This document shows, piece by piece, positions 22,042 to 34,306 of a stretch of 64,000 nt of DNA (positions within the stretch are counted from its first letter, which is position 1; every line of letters begins with the position of its first letter). Below the pieces are notes generated by a model, which did not search any database, had not been told where the DNA came from, and saw only the letters and a program-made list of their open reading frames with translations. The position numbers and the translations under genes were made by a program. Location of the stretch: contig NC_090030.1 in the NCBI RefSeq assembly GCF_037176765.1, positions 24,893,378 to 24,957,377 on the forward strand, read 5' to 3'. The DNA comes from Anolis sagrei. Lineage: Eukaryota > Chordata > Lepidosauria > Squamata > Anolidae.

Positions 22042-22639
22042 AAGTTTACCCATGCCTGGTCTATCTTGACCAAAGTTGACTGAAGGCACGCAAGGTCTGA
22101 GTGAAGCTAAATCCCATCTTCTCACCCTAATGCCCTCCTTTCCAGACTGTTCAGGTTCATTACCCAACTTGAGAACTCCTGATAATTGTTCTTTGGCACC
22201 CCCAGGATGACAACAATAGCGATGGAGCTCAGAGAGAGGGGATGGATGGAGCCATTCTTCCGAGCCTCCCTGCGTCTTGGGAGAAGCGTCATACAAAAGG
22301 ATCTTTTATTCAAGAGAGCGGCTCCTCCTACGCAGCAATTATGGAGAGGAAGAGAAGGAGTGTGGGAGGAATAATATTTCGGCAGCATCTCTTGCCTTTC
22401 CTTGAAATTCGGCCTCTTCGGGGGATGCTTTGAACTGGGTTGGGTGGTAGCCAATGTATAGAAGGATATACAATGGCATGTAGTTGTGGATGGTTCGTCC
22501 CAAGTGAAGATGTACAGTGAATTGTACTCAGTTGTAATCTAAGCATCAATGGAACTATCCAAGGTGCTGAATCCAGTCCATTAAGGAAGCTGTCCAAGGT
22601 ACTGAATTCTTGAGTCTCAGTGTTGAGTCACCTATCCAA
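22042..22639. other. Unassigned intergenic sequence
   Basis: No gene found. A good-looking 3' splice site near 22204 precedes about 78 open codons, but the frame does not join any ADGRG4 exon. The TCTTTTATTCAAGAG stretch could be part of an LTR. Confidence 0.4.
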
Positions 22640-23571
22640 GGAGATGAATGCTATCATTATCTCTTAGCATTGGAAAAGAACTTCCCAAGAGCCATCCAGT
22701 CCAACCCAATTCTGCCAGGCAAGACAACACCATCAAAACATCCTGACAGATGGCCACCCAGCTCTGTTTAGAAACCTCTAGAGAAGGAGTCTCTCCTGGA
22801 CATTGGGAGGGATAGCCAAGACTCCAAAGGACAGGAGCCGGATTCAAAACGATCTTGACAGATTACAGAGATGATTGGCCAAAACTAACAAAATGAAGTT
22901 CAACAGGGATAAATGCAAGATACTCTACTTAGGCAGAAAAAACGAAACGCAAAGATACAAAATGGGGGACAATGCCTGGCTCAAGAGCAGGACGTGTGAA
23001 AAAGATCTTGGAGTCCTTGTGGACAACAAGTTAAACATGAGCCAACAATGTGATTAGCAGCAAAAAAAGCCAATGGGATTTTGGCCTGCATCAATAGGAG
23101 CATAGTGTCTAGATCCAGGGAAGTAATGCTACCCCTCTATTCTCCTTTGGTTAGACCACACCTGGAATATTGTGTCCAATTCTGGGCACCACAATTTAAG
23201 AGAGATAATGACAAACTGCCTGGAATGTGTCCAGGGGAGGGTGACTCAAATGATCAAGGGTCTGGAGAACAAGCCCTATGAGGAGTGGCTTAAGGAGCTG
23301 GGCATGTTTAGCCTGAAGAAGAGAAGGCTGAGAGGAGATATGATAGCCATGTATAAATATGTGAGAGGAAGTCACAGGGAGGAGGGAGCAAGCTTTTTTT
23401 CTGCTGCCCTGGAGACTAGGACGCAATGGAACAATGGCTTCAAACTACAAGAAAGGAGATTCCATCTGAACATGAGGGGGAACTTCCTGACTGTGAGAGC
23501 CATTCAGCAGTGGAACTCTCTGCCCCGGAGTGTGGTGGAGGCTCCTTCTTTGGAAGCTTTTAAATAGAGGA
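22640..23571 (+). mobile_element. CR1 LINE pieces, two orientations
   Basis: 22640-22800 resembles a reversed CR1 3' end (GCCATCCAGTCCAACCCAAT). 22806-23571 is a plus-strand CR1 reverse transcriptase C-terminus ([46 protein letters not shown]) with frameshifts, cut before its 3' tail. Confidence 0.85.
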
Positions 23572-23890
23572 AAAGGTCTCACAGCCTCTCAGCCTCACAG
23601 CAATCAGAGGGAAAACAGCCCTGAAGTTTCAAAGAATTCTCTGAGGGAGGACAGTACTACAGATCCACAGAACTCCAGCTGAAATATCTTCAAGCCTTGA
23701 CTGGTAGGTCTACTCGATACCCAGACGCATTTGGAATCGGTAGTAGGACCCACACCGATAATAGACAGCCTAGGAGAGGTTAAAAAGGGTTTTTTTCTTA
23801 CAGAGAAAGTACAGTTAATCAAAGTCAGGTACCAGTCCATTGAGGACTTAACTAAGAAAGCCTTGGAGTATACATATAACAATAAACAAT
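23572..23890 (+). mobile_element. LTR fossil fragment
   Basis: Part of the same LTR family as 11254-12404 (shared CCTTGACTGGTAGGTCTACTC-type block and the leading CACAGCCTCTCAGCCTCACA). Partial copy without clear ends. Confidence 0.7.
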
Positions 23891-23931
23891 AGAATGAACT
23901 TTACAATAAAACATAAGTATCTCATAGAGCA

Positions 23932-24480
23932 GGGGTCCCCAAACTATGGCCTGTGGGCCACTTCCGGCCCGCCAAGGGCCCTGATCCGGCCCGCGGAGGA
24001 GGAGCGCCCCCCCCCACAGTGCCCCTCCGTTGGCTGGCTCACGCTGTCCATGGGGCCCGATGGACAGCGTGAGCCAGCCAAGGGAGGCTGCTCTGCGTGG
24101 TCTACTCGCGAGTAAAGCACGTCGTAAAGTGCTTTACTCGCAAGTAGGCCGCGTGGGCCTGCTCCCCCCTTGGCAGGCTCATGCTATCCGTCAGGCCTGA
24201 TGGACAGTGTGAGCCAGCTAAGGGAGGCTGCTCCGCGTGGTCTACTCACAAGTAGGCCGCGCGGGCCTGCTCCCCTCTTGGCAGGCTCATGCTATCCGTC
24301 AGGCCTGATGGACAGTGTGAGCCAGCTAAGGGAGGCTGCTCCGCGTGGTCTACTTATGAGTAAAGCACCTCGCGAGGTGCTTTACTCACAAGTAGGCCGC
24401 GCGGGCCTGCTCCTCCCTTGGCAGGCTCACACTATCCATCAGGCCTGATGGACAGGGTGAGCCAGTCAAGGGAGGCTGCC
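23932..24480 (+). repeat. hAT left end running into a palindrome-rich tandem repeat
   Basis: Starts CAGGGGTCCCCAAACTATGG, a hAT-type terminus. From about 24020 units with GGAGGCTGCTCCGCGTGG recur at 24084, 24224, 24332 and 24472 (steps 140, 108, 140). Each holds inverted repeats such as GAGTAAAGCAC/GTGCTTTACTC and CTCACGCTGTCC/GGACAGCGTGAG. No right terminus is seen. Confidence 0.75.
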
Positions 24481-24616
24481 CCGGCGCTACATGCAGTCAT
24501 GCTGGCCACATGACCTTGGAGGTGTCTATGGACAACACCGGCTCTTCTACTTAGAAATGTAGATGAGCACCACAGAGTCAGACACGACTGGACTTCATGT
24601 CAAAGGAAAACCTTTA
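24481..24616 (+). mobile_element. Sauria SINE 3' fragment
   Basis: CATGCAGTCATGCTGGCCAC, ACCTTGGAGGTGTCTATGG and CAGACACGACTGGACTTCAT, the 3' half of the Sauria SINE. Confidence 0.85.
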
Positions 24617-24639
24617 ACCAGGAAAATTGTGGAAGATCC

Positions 24640-24860
24640 AGGGTGGGAGAAAGAACTCTTGTCTGTTGGAGGTAGGCATGAATGTTTCAATTGGCCACCT
24701 TGATTGCCATTTCATAGCCTGACAGTTTTTAGGGAGAATCCTTTGTTGAGAGGTGATTAGCTGGCCCTGATTGTTTCTTGTCTGGAGTTCCCCTGTGTTT
24801 GAGTGTTGTTCTTTATTTACAGTTATAATTTTAGAGTTTTGTTTAATACTGGTAGCCAGA
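24640..24860 (+). mobile_element. Penelope-like element fragment
   Basis: GAACTCTTGTCTGTTGGAGG, TTGTTGAGAGGTGATTAGCT and ACTGGTAGCCAGATTTTGTT, the stretch adjacent to the conserved Penelope-like end. Confidence 0.7.
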
Positions 24861-25590
24861 TTTTGTTTAGACTAGAAATAGGAAGATTTCCCATTCTCTG
24901 CTCCTGGAATTACTGCCTAAAGAGGGCTAGGAAGAACCCCCTCCCTCGAAGGGCCCTTCCACACAGCAAAATAAGATATGTGCTTTACTCCCATTTTCCA
25001 TCTTCTGCCTAACAGCTCTCGTGACCTGCGTTTACAACTCAAGTATGTCTTATTTTTGCTTCAAAAGTGGCATTGTTCTGGTTGTCAGCTGGAATGAAGG
25101 GATGTAATTTTCTGATAAAGCACAGGTAATATCTCTCCATCCGGTGTTTTTTTGTTCATTCTGTCTTGAAGCTGACATCTTGTCACTGATTATCCGGAGA
25201 CACTGGAGAAGTGGTGGTCCAGGGAGGGATTTGGGAGTCGGAGAGAAGCGGAAAGCAAAAGAGGGAGCAATTACACTTCTTGAACTTGTGAGTCATTTGC
25301 TGATCATCCCAAATGGGGGGAACCAACTTCAACACGTTGAAAAGTCATGAGGTGGGAGGGCACATTTTGCATTCGGAGAATTACGATGGGAATCACAGCG
25401 GCGCACGAAAACATGTTTATTACGATGCAGATTGTATGGCTCTGGAGATGTTCCAAACTCCCAGTAATGACATGTTTACCTTTTTGACTGCAAACTAAAA
25501 GAGAAAATGTTCCTCGCTGAAGATTGCCTTCAGCCAAGCACCTGAATATATAATGACCCCATTAAAAAGATGGTTTTATGGCATAGGCAT
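24861..25590. other. Intergenic sequence without recognised features
   Basis: No gene or clear repeat family seen. GAAGGGCCCTTCCACACAG near 24950 may be a DNA-transposon end. Composition is unremarkable. Confidence 0.4.
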
Positions 25591-25593
25591 CAG

Positions 25594-26830
25594 AACCGTA
25601 ATTTTTATTTGTCATGTCAGGGCAACCAGTCAATTATATTACATTTCTAACAGAACAAAGCAAACAAACAGACAAAATACAAAATTTGTGAGTTTGGTAG
25701 TTGATTAAATATCCTTTGACCAGTATCTGGCCACTTGGAGTGCTTCTGGTGTTGCCACAAGGAGGTCCTCCATTGTGCATGTGGCAGGGCTCAGGTGGTC
25801 AGTGGTTTGCTCCTCTCCACACTCGCATGTCAAGGATTCCACTTTGTAGCCCCATTTCTGAAGGTTGGCTCTGCATCTTGTGGTGCCAGAGCGCAGTCTG
25901 TTCAGCGCCTTCCAAGTCGCCCAGTCCTCTGTGTGCCCAGGGGGGAGTCTCTCATTGGGTATCAGCCATTGGTTGAGGTTCTGGCTTTGAGCCTGCCACT
26001 TTTGGACTCTCGCTTGCTGAGGTGTTCCAGCAAGTCTCTCTGCAGATCTTAGAAAACTATTTCTAGACTTAAGTTGTTGACGTGCTGGCTGATACCCAAA
26101 CAGGGGAGGAGTTCTTGGTGGTATGGGCATACCAAATCACCTCATCTCTCTCTGTATAAGGACTAAGTAGCAACAGCAAGAACTGACCATGGAACAACAG
26201 ACTGGTTCAAGATTGGTAAACTATTTCTTGATTTAAATCGTTGACGTGCTGGCTGATACCCAAACAAGGGATGAGCTGGAGATGTCACTGCCTTGGTCCT
26301 TTCACTATTGGCTGCTACTTCCCGGCGGATGTCAGGTGGTGCAATACCGACCAGACAGTGTAATTTCTCCAGTGGTGTAGGGGGCAGACACCCCGTGATA
26401 ATGCGGCATGTCTCATTAAGAGCCACATCCACTGTTTTAGTGTGGTGAGATGTGTTCCACACTGGGCATGCATACTCAGCAGCAGAGTAGCACAGCGCAA
26501 GGGCAGATGTCTTCACTGTATCTGGTTGTGATCCCCAGGTTGTGCCAGTCAGCTTTCGTATGATGTAGTTTCTAGCACCCACTTTTTGCTTGATGTTCAG
26601 GCAGTGCTTCTTGTAGGTCAGAGAACGGTCCAGAGTGACTTCTAGGTATTTGGGTGCTCTGCAATGCTCCAGTGGGATTCCTTCCCAGGTCATCCTCAGA
26701 GCTCAGGATGCTTGCTTGTTCTTGAGGTGAAAAGCACATGTCTGTGTTTAAGACGAATTAGGGATCAGTTGGTTTTCCCTGTAATAGGCAGTAAGAGCAC
26801 CTAGAGCTTCGGAAAGCTTCTGTTCAGCCA
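25594..26830 (-). mobile_element. Vingi/Ingi-like LINE, C-terminal half
   Basis: The minus strand encodes YLEVTLDRSLTYKKHCLNIK, CYSAAEYACPVWNTSHHTKT, IAPPDIRREVAANSERTKA and WATWKALNRLRSGTTRCRA, ending near the Cys/His motif CECGEEQTTDH. The stretch around 26050-26110 is repeated at 26219-26272, so the copy is rearranged. The clade is inferred. Confidence 0.75.
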
Positions 26831-26835
26831 TCTCA

Positions 26836-27057
26836 AAGCTCATGAGGAAGAACTTCCTGCCTGTGAGAGCCGTTCAGCAGTGGAACTCTCTGCCCTGGAG
26901 TGTGGTGGAGGCTCCTTCTTTGGAAGCTTTTAAACAGAGGCTGGATGGCCATCTGTCAGGGGTGATTTGAATGCAATATTCCTGCTTCTTGGCAGGGGGT
27001 TGGACTGGGTGGCCCATGAGGTCTCTTCCAACTCTTTGGTTCTATGATTTTATGACC
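26836..27057 (+). mobile_element. CR1 LINE 3' end
   Basis: GAGGAAGAACTTCCTGCCTG through GGTCTCTTCCAACTCTTTGG and a TTCTATGATTTTATGA tail. Confidence 0.88.
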
Positions 27058-28329
27058 ATAAAATTGTCTGCAAGGCAAGTGAGGAATTTGTTGGACTTTG
27101 TACTCTTGGCCGAGTTTTTCCCTCCAGCATATATCAGGATAGTTGAAATCAGAAATTTGAAGAGAAAATGCAGTCTCGGCATCCAAAGTAGAGGGGCAGG
27201 CAACGTTTGCAAAGGGTGAATACAGACAATTTAAGAGTTCTAAGTGTGCATGCCTCATTTTATGCAATGATAAAAAGTAGGAGACAGAAGGAAAATGTCA
27301 TCTGCAGGGGCGGAATTCCTAAATTCCTACCTAAGGTTTGGAGAAATGCTCTTCTCCCATCAAGACCAAGGATCAGTGGATTAGTCTTGTTTTCTTCCAC
27401 GAGAAGATCGATCCTGGGAAGAGATAACACCTTCCCACTCATGCGTTCAGTGTCGCTGCCAGTTGGCAGGCTTTCTGTGAATTGCTGTTGGGAGAATTCA
27501 TGCTCAACTATTCATCCCAAGCTGAATGGCAGCCAAAAGATGGTGCACAGATGTGTTCAGGGACAAGGTGAAGTTTCCACCAAGTTCTCTGGAAAGCAAA
27601 GGGAGAAGCATCCTTTGCCAAGATATACCTGCTGGATTAGAACAGGGTTACTACACAATACTTTTTATCATTCATATATACAGAGGCTCTTTATCTTTTT
27701 CTGGTCGCCAGGGGAGCTGTCGCTTTCCTCGTCCATCTGCGACGCTGATGAAGCACTTCCGCATTCCCCGCATGCTTCCCCGCTGGAATGCTTTGCTGGA
27801 GTCTTCTTTATGGCCTCTTAAATCAGTTAATTTAGCATCCCCACACTTTAAGGTGGTACCTTATTTTCCTACTTGACAGATGCAACTGTCTTTCGGGTTG
27901 CAAAGGTCGACAACAGGCTACACACAATTGTTTGGAAACCCACTCCAACCCAGGCTGGCTTTGAAATCATGACCTTTTTGGGCAGAGTGATCTTAATGCA
28001 GCTGACACTCAGCCAGCTGCGACACAATCCCGATCCAATGTCAGTGGATCTTGGAGGGGTGGGAGAAAGTTTACATTACACTGATACAGTCCCCATATCC
28101 ACTGTTTCATTTATCTATATCTGACAAAATATGCCTGCTCTGGGCATTTCTAGGGCTTCCAGTACAACTCTATGCAACAGAAAGTGCTATCTGGTGCATC
28201 TTGTTTTTAGAAAGAATTTCAGTAGAAAGTGTATTCTGTGTACCTCATTAACAAAGCTAAAACAATGTAAGGTACACGTGGTCTTTTCATCCCTCCTCCC
28301 AGTTGTAAAGAGCTACAAGGGTCAGAAAA
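27058..28329. other. Intergenic sequence with one dispersed repeat
   Basis: No gene found. 27706-27860 (CCAGGGGAGCTGTCGCTTTC, GACGCTGATGAAGCACTTCC) recurs in diverged form at about 45180-45300. The rest shows no recognised feature. Confidence 0.45.
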
Positions 28330-29908
28330 ATAGTACAAGTCAATAAATGGCTTAGAAAATGGTTTCAGGAGGAACGCTTTGGCTTCCTCGATCATGATCT
28401 ACTTTTCCAGGAGGATGGCCTACTAGCAAGAGATGGGGTACATCTCACACAAGTAGGAAAACACCTTTTTACTCACAGACTCACAAACCTCATTAGGCAC
28501 ACTTTAAACTAGGTCCACTGGAGGAGGGGGACAACAGCCAGAAGGCAGAAGAGGCAACAAGGGGATCAGCTACTCTCGATCTCATCCTAACAAATGTGGA
28601 GGACCTGATCGATGCAGTTGAAGTGGTTGGATCCTTAGGGACAAGTGACCATGTGCTCCTGCTGTTTGAGATACAAAGGAAGGCTAAAACTAAGACAAGT
28701 CAAACCTGCATTCTGGACTTTAGGGAAGCTGACTTCCAAAAAATGAAGGAAATACTGAGCGGCATTCCGTGGACACAGATACTAAAAGACAAAGGAGTTA
28801 CTGATGGATGGGAGTTTTTCAAGAGTGAAATACCCAAGGCTCAATTGCAAACAGTGCCAACAAAGAGAAAAAATAGGACAAGTGCATAGAAGCCAGAATG
28901 GATGTCCAAAGAACTTCTAACGGTGCTAAGACACAAAAGAGACATGCACAAGAAGTGAAAAAAGGGAGAAACCACCAAAGAAAAATTCAAACAAATAGCC
29001 AACTCCTGTAGGAAAAAAGGTTCGCAAGGCTAAAGCACAAAATGAGCTCAGGCTTGCCAGGGACATTAAAAAGAATACAAAAGGCTTCTTTTCTTATGTC
29101 AGTAGAAAAAGGAAGAACAAGGAGGTGATAGGGCCTCTTCGAGGAGAAGATGGGGCAAGGCTGACAGGGGATAGAGAAAAGGCACAACTATTTAACGCCT
29201 TCTTTGCCTCAGTCTTCTCACAAAAAGAAAGTCATCTTTTGTGTGACTCGAGAGGAGAAAAAGATCTTGGAGTCCTTGTGGACTACAAGTTAAACATGAG
29301 CCAACATTGTGATGCAGCAGCAAAAAAAGTGTCTAGATCTAGGGAAGTCATGCTCCCCCTCTCTTCTGCCTTGGTTAGACCACACCTGGAATATTGTGGC
29401 CAATTCTGGGCACCACAATTCAAGAGAGATGTTCAGAAGCTGGAATGTGTCCAGAGGAGGGCGACTAAAATGATCAAGGGTCTGGAGAACAAGCCCTATG
29501 AGGAGTGGCTTAAGGAGCTGGGCATATTTAGCCTGAAGAAGAGAAGGCTGAGAGGAGACATGATAGCCATGTATAAATATGTGAGAGGAAGCCACAGGAA
29601 GGAGGGAGCAAGCTTGTTTTCTGCTTCCCTGGAGACTAGGACACGAAACAATGGCTTCAAACTACAAGAAAGGAGATTCCATCTGAACATGAGGAAGAAC
29701 TTCCTGACTGTGAGAGCCGTTCAGCAGTGGAACTCTCTGCCCCGGAGTGTGGTGGAGGCTCCTTCTTTGGAAGCTTTTAAACAGAGGCTGGATGGCCATC
29801 TGTCAGGGGTGATTTGAATGCAATATTCCTGCTTCTTGGCAGAATGGGGTTGGACTGGATGGTCCATGAGGTCTCTTCCAACTCTTTGATTCTATGATTC
29901 TATGATGC
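28330..29908 (+). mobile_element. CR1 LINE with internal deletion
   Basis: A 5' region from the end of the endonuclease onward ([36 protein letters not shown]) is joined directly to the RT C-terminus ([20 protein letters not shown]). The catalytic RT core is therefore missing. The 3' end has the ATTCTATG tail. Confidence 0.88.
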
Positions 29909-30258
29909 GGTCACACAGGTAGGTGGGTCCCAAACCATTTAGGGCTTTGTAGGTAAGCACCTGCACCTTGAATTGGGACTGGAAAATGAACAGCAGCCAA
30001 TGGAGCTCCTTAAACAGGATGTTTACCTACACCCAGAAAGAACTGAGGACTCAAACAATGATGGATCTGGACCAAACTTGGTACAAATTCTCAGTATGCC
30101 CAAATGTAAACACTAGTAGAGTTTGGGGGAAATAGACCTTGACATTTGGGAGTTGTAGTTGCTGGGATTTATAGTTCACCTACAATCAAAGAGCATTCGA
30201 ACTCTACCAAGGATTGAATTGGGCCAAACTTCCCACACAGAACCTCCATGACCAACAG
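29909..30258. mobile_element. L2 fragment and one 289-bp module unit
   Basis: 29909-30020 is a reversed L2 piece (GGGCTTTGTAGGTAAGCACC). 30020-30258 is a module unit (GACTCAAACAATGATGGATC) that ends at a Vingi-like LINE. Confidence 0.7.
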
Positions 30259-31088
30259 AAGCACTGCTCTGACCTACAAGAAGCACTGCCTGAACATCAA
30301 GCAAAAAGTGTGTGCTAGAAACAATACCATACGAAAGCTGACTGGCGCAACCTGGGAATCACAACCAGATACAGTGAAGACATCTGCCCTTGCGCTATGC
30401 TACTCTGCTGCTGAGTATGCATGCCCAGTGTGGAACACATCTCACCACGCTCAAACAGTGGATGTGGCTCTTAATGAGACATGCCGCATTATCACGGGGT
30501 GTCTGTGCCCTACATCACTGGAGAAACTACACTGCTTAGCAGGTAGTGCACCACCTGACATCCGCCGGGAAGTAGCAACCAATAGTGAAAGGACCAAGGC
30601 AGAGACATCTCCAACTCATCCCCTGTTTGGGTATCAGCCAGCACGTCAACGACTTAAATCAAGAAATAGTTTTCTAAGATCTACAGAGACACTCGCTGGA
30701 ACACCTTAGCAAGCGAGAGTCCAAAAGTGGCAGGCTCAAAGCCAGAACCTCAACCAATGGCTGATACCAAATGAGAGACTCCCCCCTGGGCACACAGAAG
30801 ACTGGGCGACTTGGAAGGCGCTGAACAGACTGCGCTCGGGCACCACGAGATGCAGAGCCAACCTCAAGAAATGGGGCCACAAAGTGGAATCCACGACACG
30901 TGAGTGTGGAGAAGAGTAAACCACTGACCACCTGCTGCAATGCAACCTGAGCCCTGCTACATGCAAAATGGAGGACCTCCTTGCAGCAACTCCAGAAGCA
31001 CTCCAAGTGGCCTGATACTGGTCAAAGGACATCTAATCAACTACCAAGCTTGCAAATTTTGTATTTTGTCTGTCTGTTTGTTTGGTTC

Positions 31089-31104
<16 letters not shown>
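30256..31104 (+). mobile_element. Vingi/Ingi-like LINE, C-terminal half
   Basis: Encodes ALTYKKHCLNIKQKVCARNN, CPVWNTSHHAQTVDVALNET and DIRREVATNSERTKAETSPT, then the stop-split end. The 3' UTR reaches GTTTGTTTGGTTCTG and a (TAT)n run. Confidence 0.8.
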
Positions 31105-31122
<18 letters not shown>

Positions 31123-32150
31123 ACTTTATTTGTACCCTGCTAGCATCTCCCAAGGGATTCGATGCAGCTTACAGCAGACCGGAGCCCAACACAATACAAC
31201 AATACAGTACATAGCAAATAAAACAGTTAAAGCAGAAAACAATAAACAATAGCAATGCAACAGGACAATTATTAAAAACTGAGCCGGCCGGAGTAGGGGT
31301 ACAGAATTAAAAAGTGTTGAAGTGTCGGAGGGATATGGGATTAAAATCAAGTGCAGTGTGCGATGAGCAGTGATCTTGGCTCTACTAAAGTGCTTCTGGG
31401 CTTTGGTAGTGGGGTTCCTAATCTGAAAAGGCACGTTGGAACAGCCAGGTTTTCAGATTCTTTCTGAAAACCGCCAAAGTAGGGGCCTGTCTGAGATCTT
31501 TCGGGAGGGCATTCCAGAGGCGGGGGGCCACCACAGAGAAGGCCCTGTCTCGCGTCCCCACCAAACGCGCCTGTGACGCGGGCGGGATCACGAGCAGGGC
31601 CTCTCCTGATGCCTGGAGTGAGCGTGTGGGTTCGTAGATAGCAATGCGGTCACGCAGGTAGGGTGGTCCCAAACCGTTCAGGGCTTTGTAGGTAAGCACC
31701 TGCACCTTAAATTGGGTTCGGAAAATGAACGGCAGCCAGTGGAGCTCCTTAAACAGGAGGGTTGACCTCTCTCTGTAATGGGCCCCTGTTAACATCCTGG
31801 CTGCTGCCCGTTGGACCAGTTGGAATTTCCGAGCTGTTTTCAAGGGCAGCCCCATGTAGAGCGCATTGCAGTAATCCAGTCTAGAGGTGACTAAGGCATG
31901 GACCACCCCGGCCAGATCAGCCTTCGCGAGGTACAGGCGCAGCTGGCGCACAAGTCTCAGTTGTGCAAAAGCCCTCCTGGCCACCGCCGACGCCTGAGCC
32001 TCAAGCGTGAGCGATGAGTCCAGGAGGACTCCCAAGCTGCGGACCTGTGGCTTCAGGGGGAGTGTAACCCCGTCCAACACAGGTTGCCACCCTATACCCC
32101 GGTCTGGTTTGCGATCGACCAGAATGGAATACAATTGACTGGTTAGAATT
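31093..32150 (-). mobile_element. L2-type LINE, 3' third
   Basis: Minus-strand ORF of about 250 codons (32179-31418), [20 protein letters not shown] to KTWLFQRAFSD. The 3' UTR runs to the (TTA)n at 31093. Confidence 0.9.
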
Positions 32151-32188
32151 GTAATACAATTAACTGGTTGCCGTGACACGACAAATAT

Positions 32189-32704
32189 TAGGCCTGGGTA
32201 ACAACGGAAAAATTTGTTTCTAAAATCGATTCGTTTTTTGGGGTTTTTTGCGTTTCGATATTTAAAAGAATTCCGAAATTTTCCTTAAAAAAAGTTCGAT
32301 ATTTACGAAATTTTGTAAGTGGTAAAAAAAATTACAAAACAATAACGAAACAATAACGAATCGATTCGTTAATGGCGGCCGCGATCGCGCAATACGCTAA
32401 AAAAACTTCTGAAGCTTCCCTCTCCCTCTGTTGTTGACTGTTGGTGTGATATTATAATTTTTTTTCACTAATTAAACAAAAAACAACTATAAAACTTGCC
32501 CCAGACATGCGGAAATAATAACGAAACGACCTCAAACCAATAACGAAACGAATACATAACGAAATACGAAGCATTTACGAAACGACTTGAAAAATTCGTT
32601 TCGTTTTTAAGTTGCTCCAGAATGGTTCGTCATAGCTCCGTTAACAAAAAAATAACGAATTTTTAACGAATTACGAATTAACGAAACGAAACCGCCCAGC
32701 CCTA
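32189..32704 (+). mobile_element. hAT-type element rich in AACGAA repeats (copy 2) with perfect target duplication
   Basis: Ends TAGGCCTGGG and CCCAGCCCTA, flanked by ACAAATAT at 32181-32188 and 32705-32712. The body matches 9094-9610 closely. Confidence 0.9.
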
Positions 32705-32721
32705 ACAAATATACCAACAGA

Positions 32722-33890
32722 AAATATTTATTTATTTAGTACACTTGTATACCGCTAATATCTCAGCCTGTGCGGCGACTCATTGCGGTTTACAACATAT
32801 TTAAAAATACAATATTCACTTTAAAAATATAAAATAAAATATAAAAATACATACATATACATACATAGTATTGGGCCACCAATACAGACCGGAACATCTC
32901 ATAGTTAAAGTCGTAATCCAATTCGTTATCCTTGATTGCTAGTCCATGATCAAAACATCATCACATCGGAATTAGTTGAAAACTTGCTCGAACATCCAAG
33001 TTTTCAGTTTTTTCCGAAATGCCATTAGCGAGGTGGCTGATCTTATTTCAGTAGGGAGGGCATTCCAAAGCCGGGGGGCCACCACAGAAAAGGCCCTATC
33101 TCTCGTTCCCGCAAGCCGCACTTGTGAAGCAGGCGGGATGGAGAGAAGGGCTTCTCCTGAAGATCTTAGGGTCCTGGTGGGCTGATAGGCCGAGATACGT
33201 TCGGATAGGTATGTAGGGCCAGAACCGTTTAGGGCTTTAAAGGTCAAAGCCAGCACTTTGAATTGGGCTCGGTAGCTAATCGGTAGCCAGTGGAGCTGGT
33301 ACAGCAGAGGAGTTGTATGCTCCCTGCGCCCTGCTCCTGTTAATACCATGGCTGCCGCCCGTTGGACTAATTGGAGCTTCCGGGCCGTCTTCAAAGGCAA
33401 CCCCACGTAGAGAGCGTTGCAGTAGTCAAGGCGGGATGTAACCAGAGCGTGGACTACCGTGGCCAAGTCAGACTTCCCAAGGTACGGTCGCAGTTGGCGC
33501 ACGAGTCTTAACTGTGCGAATGCTCCCCTGGTCACCACCGAAACCTGGGGATCCAGGCTCAGCGATGAGTCCAGGATCACACCCAAACTGCGAACCTGTG
33601 TCTTCAGGGGGAGTGTGACCCCGTCTAACACAGGCTGTAACCCTATACCCTGTTCGGCCCTGCGACTGACCAGGAGTACCTCTGTCTTGTCTGGATTCAA
33701 TTTCAATTTGTTTGCCCCCATCCAGACCGTCACAGCGGCCAAGCACCGGTTCAGGACCTCGACAGCCTCCTTAGTAGCGGGTGGGAAGGAGTGACAGAGC
33801 TGGACATCATCTGCGTACAGATGACACCGCACCCCGAAACTCCGGATGATCTTGCCCAGCGGCTTCATGTAGATGTTAAACAACATGGGG
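32722..33890 (-). mobile_element. L2-type LINE with long open RT reading frame
   Basis: The minus strand is open from [20 protein letters not shown] through CHLYADDVQLCHS and [18 protein letters not shown] to the stop near 32972, about 305 codons without a break. The 3' UTR and tail reach 32722. 5' truncated. Confidence 0.92.
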
Positions 33891-33962
33891 GACTGTGTTT
33901 TCTGGTGGCCTTTGGTGACCCCTCTGACACCCTCTCGCGACCCCCCGAGGTTGAGAAACACT
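33891..33962 (+). mobile_element. SPIN-like hAT right-end fragment
   Basis: TGTGTTTTCTGGTGGCCTTT and GGTTGAGAAACACTG. Confidence 0.7.
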
Positions 33963-34306
33963 GCCTTACAACCTTGTCGTAAAGATGCCCAAATAGAACA
34001 GAGGAATCATAGAAGCATATAGACGACGTGCTTCCAAACTCTGCGCATCAGCAAGCAATGAAACACAATGGTTCCTTTCCCTCAAAGATGCTTACTGCTG
34101 CGTCTTTGAGAGCAAGATGTTCCCTCCCTCCAAATGTTCGACAGAGACGTTCCCCACTTTTTATAGGAGGAGTCGACTCACTCTGAAAAACACGCGGAGA
34201 ACCATCAAAGGCAAAAAACCAAAGCATGGTTGACAGGGTAACAGCTGGGGAGGGGGAAAGGAACACATCTTTCTTCCCTCCTCCTCCTCCTTTTCCCCCC
34301 ACAAGG

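Noticed and set aside
22205-22440. Possible alternative last exon of ADGRG4 (good acceptor, about 78 open codons starting DDNNSDGAQREG)
   Set aside because: Phase 1 joining from the tail exon gives an immediate TGA, and no known receptor tail resembles it. The region may be part of an LTR or unique intergenic DNA.
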